Assembly (NCBI GenBank): GCA_030248135.1
Contig: JASANC010003775.1
Location: 1-64,000, forward strand
Length of the DNA: 64,000 bases
Direction: 5' to 3'
Source of the DNA: Theristus sp. LFF4_11
Lineage: Eukaryota; Nematoda; Chromadorea; Monhysterida; Xyalidae
A program made the translations under genes and the position numbers. The notes below the pieces were generated by a model. The model was given only the letters and a program-made list of their open reading frames with translations, did no database searches and was not told the DNA's origin. Below are positions 1-11,800 of the stretch, one piece after another; position 1 is the first letter of the stretch, and every line of letters starts with the position of its first letter.

Positions 1-339
1 AGGATACTGGAGCATTCGTTTTTCGAGCCGTACCCTTGCGATGGTTTGGTGGGCTGTCTGCTGCAAATCGATTGTGTGGATTCTTTTGAGCGCAACCGGA
101 CAGAGCTTTGTTTTGCATTGCGAAATGTTTGAATTGTACAACGCAACAACGTTACGTTGTACCCGGCTGCGGTAGTCGCACCACAGCGCACACCATACGG
201 TCGCTCTGGTATGGCACATGGTGCCTCTAATAAAGATCCACAAACCAACGCACATTACCCAAAGAATGACATTGAAACAATTGCCCAAACAACCATACAT
301 TCTCCAAAAACGATACCGTTCACCCCAAAACTTCGCCAG
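1..339 (+). other. Intron sequence upstream of the first visible AARS exon
   Basis: I see no exon here. The AARS exon at 340 begins with the third base of the Thr codon of the CGGTH motif, so the exon carrying Cys-Gly-Gly must lie upstream. I could not find it in these 339 bases, so it is probably outside the window. Short open frames here match nothing I recognise. Confidence 0.5.
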
Positions 340-2502
340 GCACGTCCTTCGCGCCAGCGATATCGGCAGTTTCGTGATCGTCTCGGAAGAAGCAATCAGC
401 AAAGGTGTCCGACGGATAGTGGCACTGACCGGCACGGAAGCGGATCGAGCCGTGCAACGAGCACAACGATACGAGCATCGACTGGAGGTGCGCGAAACCT
501 GAATTGTTTGTCTCGTGATTTGAATGTTATTTTTTATTGTGGTTGTGCGACTCTATGTGCACCGATAAAAGTAAACCAGTATAACCATTAAGCCGATCAG
601 GATAAACAAAATAACCGGAAACCAGAGAGCTTCATTGCGGCGGAGCTGTGATAAGATTTCGAAATGTCTCTAGTCAGGATTTAGACGAGATTTTTGAAGT
701 TTGGTTCTAATCGGCAGAAATGGAAGTTTTTCTTGAAGACTTCATTCAGGCACTTGACAAGCGAGTACAGGCGAAATGCCAGGACACGGACATCAGTCGC
801 GCTGATATTCGATCGTTGAATGAGCACGCCATCGAGCTATTCGATGTGAGTTTTGATTGTCAATTGATTGCTGATTTGTGTTGAGGTTGAGCCAATTAAC
901 GCAATAAAAATTGAATTTAGTTCAATTCAGTTCAGTTTCATCACGGATCACGTCAAGTGCAGATGAATAGATGCGAAACGTATCGCCGAGATCACAGAAT
1001 TAATAAATGAAGTTGATTCGTTGTTCTAATCGAACGCGCATTGATTGGTTGTGTCTGCTTGAAGTTGCCAGTTAGCGTGCTTTTTGAACGCAGCACTTTA
1101 TTGTATTTGTGTGAGTGCAACTCTTAACAAGCCGCTATAGCAAAAAAATGTTGGTCTCCTGTCCTATTTTTTCTTCGTATGTCTTGCTGAAACTTTAGAA
1201 AACGCCTTGGAAATTTAGGAGCTCGCCGTGCTGGTGTTGCCATATCAGTCGCGAAACGGCTATCGAAACCGCATAAAGGGCATCCGCAAACAGATTGATA
1301 AACTCGATAAAGACTACAAGATTCGTGCGGGCAATATGGTTGGTTGAGTTATGGTCGGTTGTAGTGTACCTGTCAGATGGATAACCAGTAACGGACACAT
1401 GCTGCGTGTGTTGCAAGCCTGGACAGGACTACAATTTTTGAGTCGCTTTAAACAACTCAAGAGTTTTAAGCAAATCTTTCCTGTTTCTCCGTTTGTGCGT
1501 GAAATGAACAAATCGGTCAAACTGGTCGCCAAATAACCGGTATTTTCTTGATTCATCGTCTTTTTGTAGATCTTAGACGAAGCGAAACAGCTGGCCGGTG
1601 GCCTGGATGACGGTGTGGCATTTTTGGTGCACAAATTCAGCGACGGCGGTATCTCAAAGGTCGGCGTTGGGTAAAAATAGAATTTCGGGCACGTTTTATT
1701 AATCCACACGTTTCTTAAACAACTTTTTGTGGAGATTCTTTTCCAAAAATGCAACAATTCTCTTGTTAGCTCAACAAAACGCAGTGTTTTTCAGTCGCTC
1801 GATGCAGCACTGAAGCAGCTGAAACTGCCCGCCGCCATGGTGTTCTCGTGCGATCCGGAATTTGGCAAGGTCATGTGTCTCGCGTCTGTTAGCAAGGTGA
1901 GATCACATGAGATTTCAGACGGGCTTCAGTTGTTTATTTTTGACGACTGAGTATTTGCAGAAACAGGATTACCAGTAATCGGTTTTAGAATCAATAAGTT
2001 GAGATTATCCATTTTCCGCATTTTTGTCCAATTTTTTTATTTCAGTTCCACTTGAAAAGGTGTGTGATGTTTTTGGTCAGCAAAACTACTCAAGAATCCA
2101 CACAGAAGATGAGTTGTTGTTTGTCATAAGACCGATATCGTCTGTGCGTTCGGGGGGATCGAGTCCCGCCCGAAGCGTGTATAGGCACTTAAAGACAGCG
2201 AAAACTCGATGGGCGTCCTACTCGGCGGCGTTCTTCTGCGCTTTTCTGAGCGGGCGTCCGAAAGTATTGCGAAATAAAAATTTACGTTCATTCGTTCTCC
2301 CTGGTGTCCAAACACTCACTTTCCACAGGACGTCATCGACCGCGGCTTCACGGCGAAGGACTGGATTCAGTCGGTTTCGACGGCGATCAACGGCAAATCC
2401 GGCGGCAGCGACTCGAGCGCTCAGTGCACCGGCGACAATCTGCAGGGCGTTGACGCGGCCATGGAGGCTGCGCGACAGTTTGCAAAGTTGAACCTGTCTT
2501 AG
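340..2502 (+). CDS. AARS1: Alanine-tRNA ligase, C-terminal part (partial, 5' end outside window)
   Basis: Charges tRNA-Ala with alanine. Exons: 340-487, 750-845, 1219-1338, 1570-1659, 1795-1896, 2329-2502. All junctions are GT-AG and in phase, giving about 242 residues ending in LNLS and TAG. The first exon starts in the split Thr codon of the zinc-binding CGGTH motif and continues HV-RASDIGSFVI-EEAISKG-RRIVALTG, the conserved end of the editing domain. Later exons hold the coiled linker (KQIDKLDKDYK) and the C-Ala domain. This part ends with a glycine-rich segment and an AAMEAARQFAKL helix, like the human end. The gene runs towards the NAALADase-like gene on the same strand. Its 3' UTR is followed by a transposon at 2711. 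Identification is secure; the fourth-to-third intron donor (1339, GTTGGT) is the least certain junction. Confidence 0.93.
2136..2300 (+). mobile_element. tRNA-derived SINE, copy 1 (5' degraded)
   Basis: Lies in the last AARS intron. It shares with 19345-19530 and 30853-31050 a B-box-like core (GGATCGAGTCCCGCC) followed by a conserved body (GTATAG-CACTTAA-GACAG-GAAAACTCGATGGGC) and a CCTACT-GGCGGCGTTC tail. The A-box region is eroded in this copy. A dispersed unit with tRNA promoter boxes and a common 3' body is the SINE signature. Confidence 0.75.
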
Positions 2503-2710
2503 GCAATGATGTTGTTTTTTTGTGTGTTAATTGTTCGTGACATATTGAATTGTTAATCGTGGTCACGTCAATTGTTTATATTTTCGAGCTGAGGTTGATC
2601 CCATTGTTTCGAAGGCAACAAAACGTCCGTCAATGTGGCTGGACAGTGTTTCAATTTTGTTTCAAGCTTGGTTTTTACACTGAACGTGTACGTTGCTGAG
2701 GGTATATGTA

Positions 2711-3798
2711 CAGGGTGAACCAAAAAAAGGGTTCCAATTCTAAAAGGCTCTCACTGGCGTGTGCTGAGGTGTTTAGAGCTGAAAATTGGAACACTATTAG
2801 AAAACAGTTGGAGGTTTTTCTATTTTTTTTCACGGTATGTTGCCCCTATCACTCACTACAGCAGAATATCTGAAAAACATGAAAAATCGACAAATGTGGT
2901 GAAATAAAGAGGGTTGATTTAGCTGAAACAAGAACCTCATGGCTTAAAACTTGGAACACTGTTAGAACACTTTGAGAATTTTTTGTGATCAAATTTTGCT
3001 TGGTTTACTCGTTTCTGTTCATTTTTTACAGTGCAATTTTCAAAAAATAGCGATTTTTGACGAAAAACAACGTTCATTCATAATCTCACTGTTTATCATT
3101 GCTCATAAACGGACTTCCGAACTAATGTATCGCCATGCGGGGCAAAATTGAATTTTGTACAAATTGCCGAACCACTATGGAAAAGTTATTCGCATGTTTC
3201 GACCAATTGGCACACCAGACTCGCTTCTCTGCCGTCCACTTAACCATGATGGCAGCAACGACTGAAAATGGAATTGCATCTTTCACTGCAGAAAATAACC
3301 AGTCTGCTATGGTGAAAAATATTGTATCAGAGTGGCAAATTGTGTGAATTAAAAAAAGAAAAACAGTTTGCACCTGGAAAGATAAATTCGCATCTGTTCT
3401 GGGCAGAACCGCTCACGCACGCTCAGACTCGAAGTGAAACATCAGGTTGATCAATGACTGTTTAAATGCAATTCAGCATTCGGCATTTCCAAGCTACTGT
3501 GTGTGCATATTGTTTTTTCATCTTTTTTTGAGTTGTGAACACTCAGGTTGTCACCAACGTTCATCATTTAGTCTTTGTTACAGCTAAATTAACCCTCTGC
3601 ATTTCACCACATTTGTCGATTTTTCATGTTTTTCAGATATTCTGCTGTAGTGAGTGATAGGGGCAACATACCGTGAAAAAAAATAGTCAGAAAAACCTCC
3701 AACTGTTTTCTAATAGTGTTCCAATTTTCAGCTCTAAACACCTCAGCACACGCCAGTGAGAGCATTTTAGAATTGGAACCTTTTTTTGGTTCACCCTG
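2711..3798. mobile_element. Long-TIR Tc1/mariner-type element, 1088 bp
   Basis: Terminal inverted repeats of about 210 bp (2711-2920 and 3590-3798) begin CAGGGTGAACCAAAAAAAGG and are flanked by TA on both sides (2709-2710, 3799-3800), as expected for the Tc1/mariner superfamily. The 670-bp centre has overlapping frames on both strands (3122-3373 minus, 3135-3347 plus), but neither shows a transposase-like domain, so the element is probably non-autonomous. It lies 200 bp after the AARS stop codon. Confidence 0.85.
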
Positions 3799-3800
3799 TA

Positions 3801-4545
3801 CTTGGAGATTGTTGGGCTAGTTTTCTGTGACCTTTTTGAATGAACCGGTTTAGGATTGTTGTTTTTTTTGTCGGTACAGATCTGTTGTGTGATATCATTG
3901 CCAAATACGTTATTGGTTTGTTCGTGGCTTGACGTTTTGTTTTGCGCTTTTTTGTTTGCTGTTTTTTCTGTCACCATGCAGAAATGACAATTGTACTGTA
4001 CTTGTTGACGATTGGTTGCGTTCAATATTAAAATACCGATGAAAATTGAATAAAATTTTAACAATGGCTTCTTGAAGATCACAAAACGGGGCTTATTTTG
4101 TTCGCATGCTCAATTTTACTTCTGTCAAAAGTGCAGCTTTCCAGCACCTATATAAGTGCTTATTTACCTGCTAATGCACGTTAATGCATGCGAAATTTAC
4201 TTGATACGACTATTTCCGTTTGTTACTGAAGCTTGCACGTTCTTGCTGTTGCTTGCTTTAGGTATAATTGCGCTGAAAAACCAAGAGAAAATGAGAGTTG
4301 GTTTTGACTGGCCATGCGAAAAGGTCGCATCTTGCATGTTGGTGAGTTGAAAGTGCTATTTTCGTTCAAGGACTGGCATTTTTATAAATTTTGCGTCGGT
4401 TTGAGTGCTAAATGTTGAAATCGGGCTCGGGCTGCTTGCTAGTTTCCCACAGTTTGCTGTATACAGTATACGGTACCACATTGTTATACAATGCAACACG
4501 GTTTTCATTTACTAAGTAGGAACATTAAAGCCAAAACCGGCTCGT
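3801..4545. other. Intergenic stretch without recognised gene
   Basis: AT-rich spacer between two repeats. I see no convincing exon, RNA gene or tandem repeat. Open frames on both strands are short and composed mainly of low-complexity residues. Confidence 0.4.
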
Positions 4546-5114
4546 GTACTATTCCGGCCCGCGAAATTCAGGCCCGTAGAATTCCGGCCCGCTCATTCCG
4601 GCCCGAAGAATTCCGGCCCGAAGAATTCCGGCCCGGAGAATTCCGGCCCGGAGAATTTTCGCCAGCAAGAACAATATTGAACCACACGAAGTGATTTTTG
4701 GTAAATAAATTCTTAAGTGATTTTTTATTTTTGTTTAGAACTTGCTTGCAGTGACTTGTTGTAGGTTCCTAATCCTATGCCAAGCCTTTTTGATAAGGTA
4801 AAAGGGTCACAAATCCTGTTCATGATAAAAAAATTGAAAATTTATTTGTAGTTTCTTTTTTCCAAAAGGCTTCACTTTCCAAAAAAGCAAGCAGGACGAA
4901 CATCATTGAAAATACACTGTAACATGTGAACATCGATATTTTTATTTTATTATTTCATTACCAAAATCACTTCGTGTGGTTTAATATTGTTCGTGCTGGC
5001 GAAAATTCTCCGGGCCGGAATTCTCCGGGCCGGAATTCTTCGGGCCGGAATTCTTCGGACGGAATGAGCGGGCCGGAATTCTTCAGGCCGGAATTAGCGG
5101 GCCGGAATTGTACC
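4546..5114. repeat. Foldback element with GGCCCG-GAATTC minisatellite arms
   Basis: Two inverted arms (about 4546-4703 and 4965-5114) surround 260 bp of AT-rich sequence. The outer part of each arm is a short tandem array of a roughly 15-bp unit (GAATTCCGGCCCGAA, eight copies on the left), so EcoRI sites recur throughout. The inner part is unique sequence that is also inverted (ACCACACGAAGTGATTTT against AAAATCACTTCGTGTGGT). The outer ends match as GTAC-ATTCCGGCCCG against CGGGCCGGAAT-GTAC. This is typical of foldback or Tourist-like elements. Confidence 0.8.
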
Positions 5115-5816
5115 CCCCCCCCCATTAAAACCATGTGCTGCAGATTTTTTCAGAACGACTTTAGATTGAAAAAACTTACCGCTTGCGAAATTGAAACAGC
5201 GGAACGTCCTGTGGGGAATGTGTGCACCATTCATTGCCTGAATACACTGCAAAACACCCATTTTTTATTAGAAGAAAATGCATGATGCGTGCGTGCGAAT
5301 GATTGCAAGTTGAAGATAAAATTCGTTCACAGGGTGCTTGACGTATTTTCCAACGCTCAAACTGTGAAAATAACGGGACAGTTTTTCTATAAAGGCAAGG
5401 AACGGCAGAACGTTTCTCAAAATTAGCCATTTTTAAACTGTCGAAATTTGTTTATTGATAAGGCTGGAGGAAAACAAGCACACAGAAGCGGGGCTAGCCG
5501 TTGCTCGCATCAAGTGTCTTTTTCAGTCTTGCGTACTTGCGTACCAAGTTTTGATAACGCTGTTTTTTCCGGGCGCAGCAGCATATCGTGTCTGAAACAG
5601 CACACAATTCTGATGTACTCTCTTAATATTCAGGTCACACCAACCAATTCAACGTTCCAATAATTCAACAAAACGTATTCATTATTTCAAAAAAAGTAAA
5701 AGTTTCTCTTCAATGGTGTGGATCGATACATTGTTATCGCGTTTACCTGAACTTTCAGCTAAACATCACCTTGAAACGCGACAAGAACCGGAACACAATA
5801 ATATAATAATACCCGA
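5115..5816 (+). other. Upstream region of the NAALADase-like gene
   Basis: Begins with a run of ten C. No exon is recognised. The 5' UTR and promoter of the gene starting at 5817 should lie here, but I see no clear TATA box or initiator to place them. Confidence 0.35.
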
Positions 5817-8800
5817 ATGATGTCCGAAAGCACCGACGATTACCAGACGTTCGACGCCGATCCAACGTACCCGATTCTGACGAACAAACGACGTACGTCG
5901 CGTCTGAAGTGCGTCTCGGTCTCGTGCACCGTGCTTGCCGTCTGTCTCGCGATCGCGTTGACCGTGTCGATCGTTGTGTTACGTCGGAACGGGGACGCGT
6001 CTCAAAGTGAACTGCTACACACGTTGCAACAGTATCTCGACGGTGGTCGCCGCGGTGAGAAATGGATGCAGGTGCATACACACAGCCAGTCTGTGAAACG
6101 TAATTGTCAAACTGCAATTTGTGTGCATTCTTGTTCGCCTATTGGGATGCTGATTGACTTGATCGAATTGTTTCAGCAATAATCAGTGAGCCAAAGCTGA
6201 AACAACAACCATTCAGCCGGTTGCTGTGTTTCACAGTTTGTCCCATAAAAATCATGGAGTGGTGAATTTGGTGTATGCGCGTGAAACTCGGGCGTTTTTG
6301 AACCAAGTGACGTCATTTCGATCCGACAAATTCACAATAACTTAGTGGTGTGGAACCTTCTGGTTTTTCGAAACCGGTGGGAATATAGCTACAAATTATG
6401 AAAAAAACATACCACTTCAGACCAACATTCGCCGGAAGCTGTCGGACAGTTTTGAGCCGCTGCGTATGCGCGACGACTTGCACCAGTTGGCTGCTGAGGT
6501 GCATGTTGCCGGCACACCAGAGAACCGAAGAGTCGGCGATTACATACACAACAGGTTTGACTGGGTTTTGGAGGGTGCTAGTGCAGTGCTAGTCGAATCA
6601 TTGTGTCAAACAATGATTCTTCGCTTGCCAGCTTTTCTGTTGAAGAGACACCGATACAAACAAAGTTGAAGAATACGATCAACAAAAAGCTGACTAAACC
6701 TGACTGTCTTGTTGGGTGATTTTTCTCTGTGAAATATGTATACTTCAAGTAGCGAGAGAGTGGCGAATTACTGGACTGGAGAACAACAGACATTACAGGG
6801 AAAAGTATCACAATATATAGGATACCGTATTACCTCTATTAAACCCCCCCCAAAATTAAACCCCCCCCCAAAAATAAACCCCCACCCCCTCGATAAGTTT
6901 CCAAATAATCCCCCCCCCCAAAAATAATCCCCCATGGGGGATTATTGGAAACCTGTTTGAAACACATACCCAGAAAAACATACACATAAACAGTGAATTC
7001 AGTGGCTGGTTGCAGTGAAAATGATGAAATTGTGCTACCAAAGGCCCCAAATGAATGAGTTAATGGTAATTTCATTACAAAAGGCTGTTGTAAAAGGAAA
7101 TTTCTATGTAGAGTAGAAGTTTCTGTGACTTCCTTCCTGCCATGGAAGGTATTTTTGCCATTTTGCCCACCCCTAAAAATGGTTTCCAAATAAACCCCCC
7201 CCCCCAAAAATAAACCCCCCCCCAAAAATAAACCCCCACCCCCAGAAGTCGCTGAAGAAATAAACCCCCATGGGGGTTTATTAGAGGTAATACGGTATCA
7301 CGCACAATTATACATAATTACAGCTAGATAATTACGATAATCGTCCATCATCAACTTCTCCCCCATCAACGATAAGAGCGAGGGAGAAGCCAAATCACGA
7401 AATCTCCCTTTCAATCACAAATCATTCAGCCGTCTGTCTCACACTACTTCAAACGGCGCTACGTCATACGTCAGACGTCACACACATCTGCATCCTCGGC
7501 ACACGCTCGGCCGGAAACGCCCCATTCATCGGCACTGCGGCCTATCCCATCACGGCTCAATGCTCGACGCTCGTTCGGCAGCCAGAAGCACGTTAAAATC
7601 GGCACCTTGGCCTCGTCGCAGTCCTCGCGACGCGTCATCGCCCATTGGCTGACGTTCATCTCTCGGCACATCCTTGGCCGGATACATGACTGCTGGTCGC
7701 TGCGCTTATGGTACGCCAAACTCCGCTGCGTGAACGGCTGTCTCCTTCTCGTCCATCGAACGTCCCAAGTGCTGCGAGCCATTTCCTCCGCGGTTGCTCG
7801 ACTTACTGCAGGCTCACCACTTCAAGTAGCGAGAGAGTGGCGAATTACTGGACTGGAGAACAACAGACATTACAGGGAAAAGTATCACAATATATAGGAT
7901 ATCACGCACAATTATACATAATTACAGCTAGATAATTACGATAATCGTCCATCATCAACTATATTTTTGTTCTTTTTACCCTTTTATGCCAGAAAAGACG
8001 ACTAAAAGGCAAAAGACAACAGACAGCTCAACAGCCTGTTGACCAAGTTCTGTATACTTTACCAAAACTTATTCGACATCCGGTGGAAGTGCCGTAGCAT
8101 TTTTTCGTTTTTCCAGATATCGACAGCTCGGCTTTCCGACGGTCACCGAAAGCTACTACGACGTTATGCTGACGTATCCCGTATACGATCAGCCGAACGC
8201 GCTGCTGATGTCGACTGACGACGGACACGAGTGGGTGGTGCTGAGCAATGGAACTGGCGAACTTTTGGGTACACAGGTCTTCGGGGGTCTTTGTGTTCTG
8301 TCATCGTTTTTGAAAACAGAAACAGGTTGACTTTCTATGACATCTGTACATTATGCGTGCTCGAAATTAGAAAATTCTGAAAATAATCTGATCAGTGAAA
8401 AAAACCTCCTTTAGGAGCAGACGAAAATCGGAAATTTATCCGCATGTTTTTGTGTGGTAGGACACTATAATTTTTCTGATTCTGTTATTGATTGGATGTC
8501 AGTCTTGTATTACATTCGTTCATTGTCCTTGCAGGCCCACCAGAGGCCCAAGCTCAACAGAGCAGTAGTCAGAAGGCACCGGTTTGGTGGAATGCGTACA
8601 CAAAAAACGGCACAGCCAAGGGCCCGTTGGTTTACGCCAACTATGGACGACTGGAGGATTATGCCCTGTTGGACGCGGCTGGACAGAATTTTACCGGCAG
8701 AATTGTACTGTGTCGCTATGGAAAGGTCCGTAATGAGAATTTTTGAAGTTTTGTATTTTGGAATCAAATATTAAGGCTGTTTTTCGATGTGGAGATTTGT

Positions 8801-11800
8801 CCAAAATTAAATTTTTTTAAACTCTTGTCAATTTACTAAAAGCAATGTGGTTGCCGCTGCAGTGATCCCCCATCACCGCAATATTTATTCTATTGCTGTT
8901 GCGGCAGCTGTTTTTCTTTATCGAATGCACAACGTTCGGTGAAATTTCATTGGGTCCATACGTCAACACATTAGTCAAGTAAATGATCATTTGATCGCTC
9001 CTGCGAACTTCATTTCGACTTCGCTCTGTTCCAGTTGTGGCGTGGCGCAAAGGTATCAGAAGCAACTAAACGGGGCGCCGTCGGGGTCGTGCTCTATTCC
9101 GACCCTGCCGATTACGCGCCGTTCTCTAAAGCGCCGTACCCGGACAGTATTCAGTTGCCGCCGACAGGGGCGCAGCGGGGCTCACTGAAGATCGGCATCG
9201 GAGACCCGTTGACACCATTGCTGCCGTCTAAACCCTATGTGCACAGGTGAATTTGTCAGTTCAAAAGCGAAGACTGCTCCTTTTCTGATATGCTGCATTT
9301 TGCACACACAAAAAATGTGCATTGCTGACACGACCAGACCCGCACGAGGGTAATCTTGTATCACGGAGGATCGGTCTCATCAACCGTAGCGCGTCCCTTC
9401 AACCGGACGATTGAATGGTTCTTCCGAAACGCGTTCTGGTTTAAGCAATGGACCTCTAGTTTGAAGAAATTGCTCCATGTGGTATACACGTTGTCGTGCG
9501 GGACTCAAACCGATTACAATATTTACTTTTAACGAAGTTCGTCTTTTTCGACGAGCACTTAAACCAAAAAAGATGTTTTAAAGCTAAACCATTCATTATC
9601 TCCAGAACCGTAACAGAGTCAGACTTACGACGTCGCGGTGAGATTCCTGACATTCCCGTGATGCCGGTGAGTTACGGAGTGGCCAGGCGTATTCTCGAAT
9701 CGCTCGATGGATTTGTAGCGCCGGACTCGTTTCAAGGTAGAAACTTGATGTCGAAAGTTTTATGTGATTTGAAAAACAAGAAGTTCGCTGTTTGCGGTTT
9801 CGCCCGGTAGACGCATACCGCGGTACCCCTCGCTCGTCAGTGCGACGGACACCAGGCAGAACTGCCGAAGCTGTTTTACCACAGACAGAGCTTATAGTCT
9901 GGGTAAAACATCAGCGAACCTAGAAAGCAGAATCTCACAAAATCAACCATCCCGGGCTATAAAGCCACAAGGGACCCGGTGTTTTGCGAGTGTATGCAAT
10001 ACAAGAAACCAGTCACAACCTAACGCGAAGCCATTAATACTGATGTTATCTGATGTTACTTTCGTTTTTTTTACTGAACCACACGAGGAAAAGTCTGTTG
10101 TTAAGCGTCAAACTACATGTCAAATGGTTTTCTGGTGTACGGACGTTAAGAAATTTCAGGCCTACTTTTTGCCAGGAAGCCTCCCATTGACATATCGCTG
10201 GAATGGCAGCGCGGTATATGAGATGAACGTCAAGTCGGTCACGGACAAGAAGCGCTCGATTCGAAACATCTGCGCCAAAGTGGCCGGTCGTGTGGAGCCG
10301 GATAAATTGGTGATTTTTGGGTCAGTAAGGCGGCTGTGATTTGGTGATTGGCTGTGTGAGAATTTTTATTCTGTTATTCACAGTAGCACCCCGCACTGAG
10401 AAAACACCACTGCGACTCTAATTTTGTTGCTAAAGTTCATACTATGTGGATTACACGTGTAAAATGAGACTCGTTTGCCACTAAAGTTGCGGCTAAAATT
10501 GAGTTCACTTGTAATGCGAGATATAGTACGTTCATTTTCAGGGAAAATGTGCTGTTGCGACCAAAAATGGAGTTGGAAAGGTCGTAGCCACTTTAGTAGC
10601 AGTAGCAACGTTAGGGTGCTACCGCCAGAGACCAAACCAAACCAAACCAAACCAGACCAAACCACCTCTTACCACAGAAACCACTACGACGCGTGGACGA
10701 ACGGCGCGTTGGATCCGAACTCGGCAACGTCGGTGATGCTTGAGATGGCACGTGTGCTGGTGAGCACGATGAACGAGACTGGTTGGCGACCACGGAGATC
10801 GTTGCAGTTCTGTCACTGGGACGCGGAGGAGTACGGACTGATTGGTGAGATTGCATTGCATTGAGATTGCAAAGACTGTATGGACGTTTTCTGAGATATG
10901 CATGCCACTCCCACCAGGGGGAATTCCAGAGGCACGATCGTGCCAAATTACGGTGCTTCTTGTGGGGTGCATTGATGATGGATAATGGTTCTTTTCGCCA
11001 CGAAAACGGGACACAGCTTTTAGACCCATTTGATCCTCTTCGTGTTACCGTTTAGTTTTGTTGTTGGAATTTTTGAAGGAAATAATGTTGTTGCATCTCT
11101 GGTGCGCAGGCTCGTGCTGTCAGAATAATGGTTGGACTCTGATTTTACAGGCCTCTTGGCTTGACAGTGCTGTCAAACACAGTTGCTAGTCGTTCCTGAT
11201 TCACACATGACACTTCTACGAACAGTCAGACTACTCCAAAAAATGCATCAACCAGTTTTAACTTGTGCCAACCAAAACCAGTGAAAGCTTCGTAAGTAAT
11301 GTTGTTGCGTCACCTGGTGCACAGGCTCGCAGGAATGGGTGCAGGAGCACGAGCGGCTGCTGGCGGCGCGCGCGGTCGCCCTGATCAACATCGACATCGC
11401 GGTGAAGGGCAATCAAACGTTGAAACCGGAAGGCACACCATCGATGTTGAATGTGAGCGCGGAAATGTTCAAGGTTTATTTTGAGATCTCGGAGGTTGAC
11501 GGGCACATGCACTGATGAGGCCACTCCTCTTCTGCATATGATGTTGGCCAGGCATATGCAAATGCAGAGAGAGAGAGAGAGCAAACTGGTGAATTATGTT
11601 GTTGTTGTTTGTCGACTCGGTCATAAGCATGCGAAAACATCTGTGTTGTCTCAAGTATTAGCAACATTTGACTTTGATGGTCTACTTGGTTGAACCAGGA
11701 CGACATGCGGACGCAGCCAATCCAGAACGTTCTATCTTTTGAAAACAGCGACGCTTTTGTTCGGACAAATGAATGAATAAACATGCATAAAACAAATTAC

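Larger units (their letters stand above)
6742..7960 (-). mobile_element. TRIM-like retroelement (142-bp direct repeats, purine tract, internal ORF)
   Basis: Two essentially identical 142-bp direct repeats lie in intron 2 of the peptidase gene. One is 7819-7960. The other is 6742-7356, interrupted by the MITE at 6825-7295. They flank a GC-rich 462-bp segment (7357-7818). Read on the minus strand, a purine tract (TGGGGGAGA) sits directly before the downstream repeat, where a polypurine primer would be, and the sequence after the upstream repeat begins TGGTGAGCC, where a tRNA-primed site would be. The repeats start AGTTGATG and end TTGAAGT, not TG...CA, so the LTR assignment is an inference. A local tandem duplication is the alternative. 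Confidence 0.5.

Noticed and set aside
3122..3373. Overlapping ORFs in the centre of the long-TIR element as a transposase
   Set aside because: Too short (under 90 aa), with no DDE-like or helix-turn-helix motif, and they overlap antisense.
4491..5285. RPEEFRPGEF-type repeat peptides
   Set aside because: They come from the GAATTCCGGCCCG minisatellite arms, not from a structural protein.
10620..10667. CCAAA repeat near 10625 as a functional array
   Set aside because: A short simple repeat just before an acceptor. It probably acts only as intron sequence.
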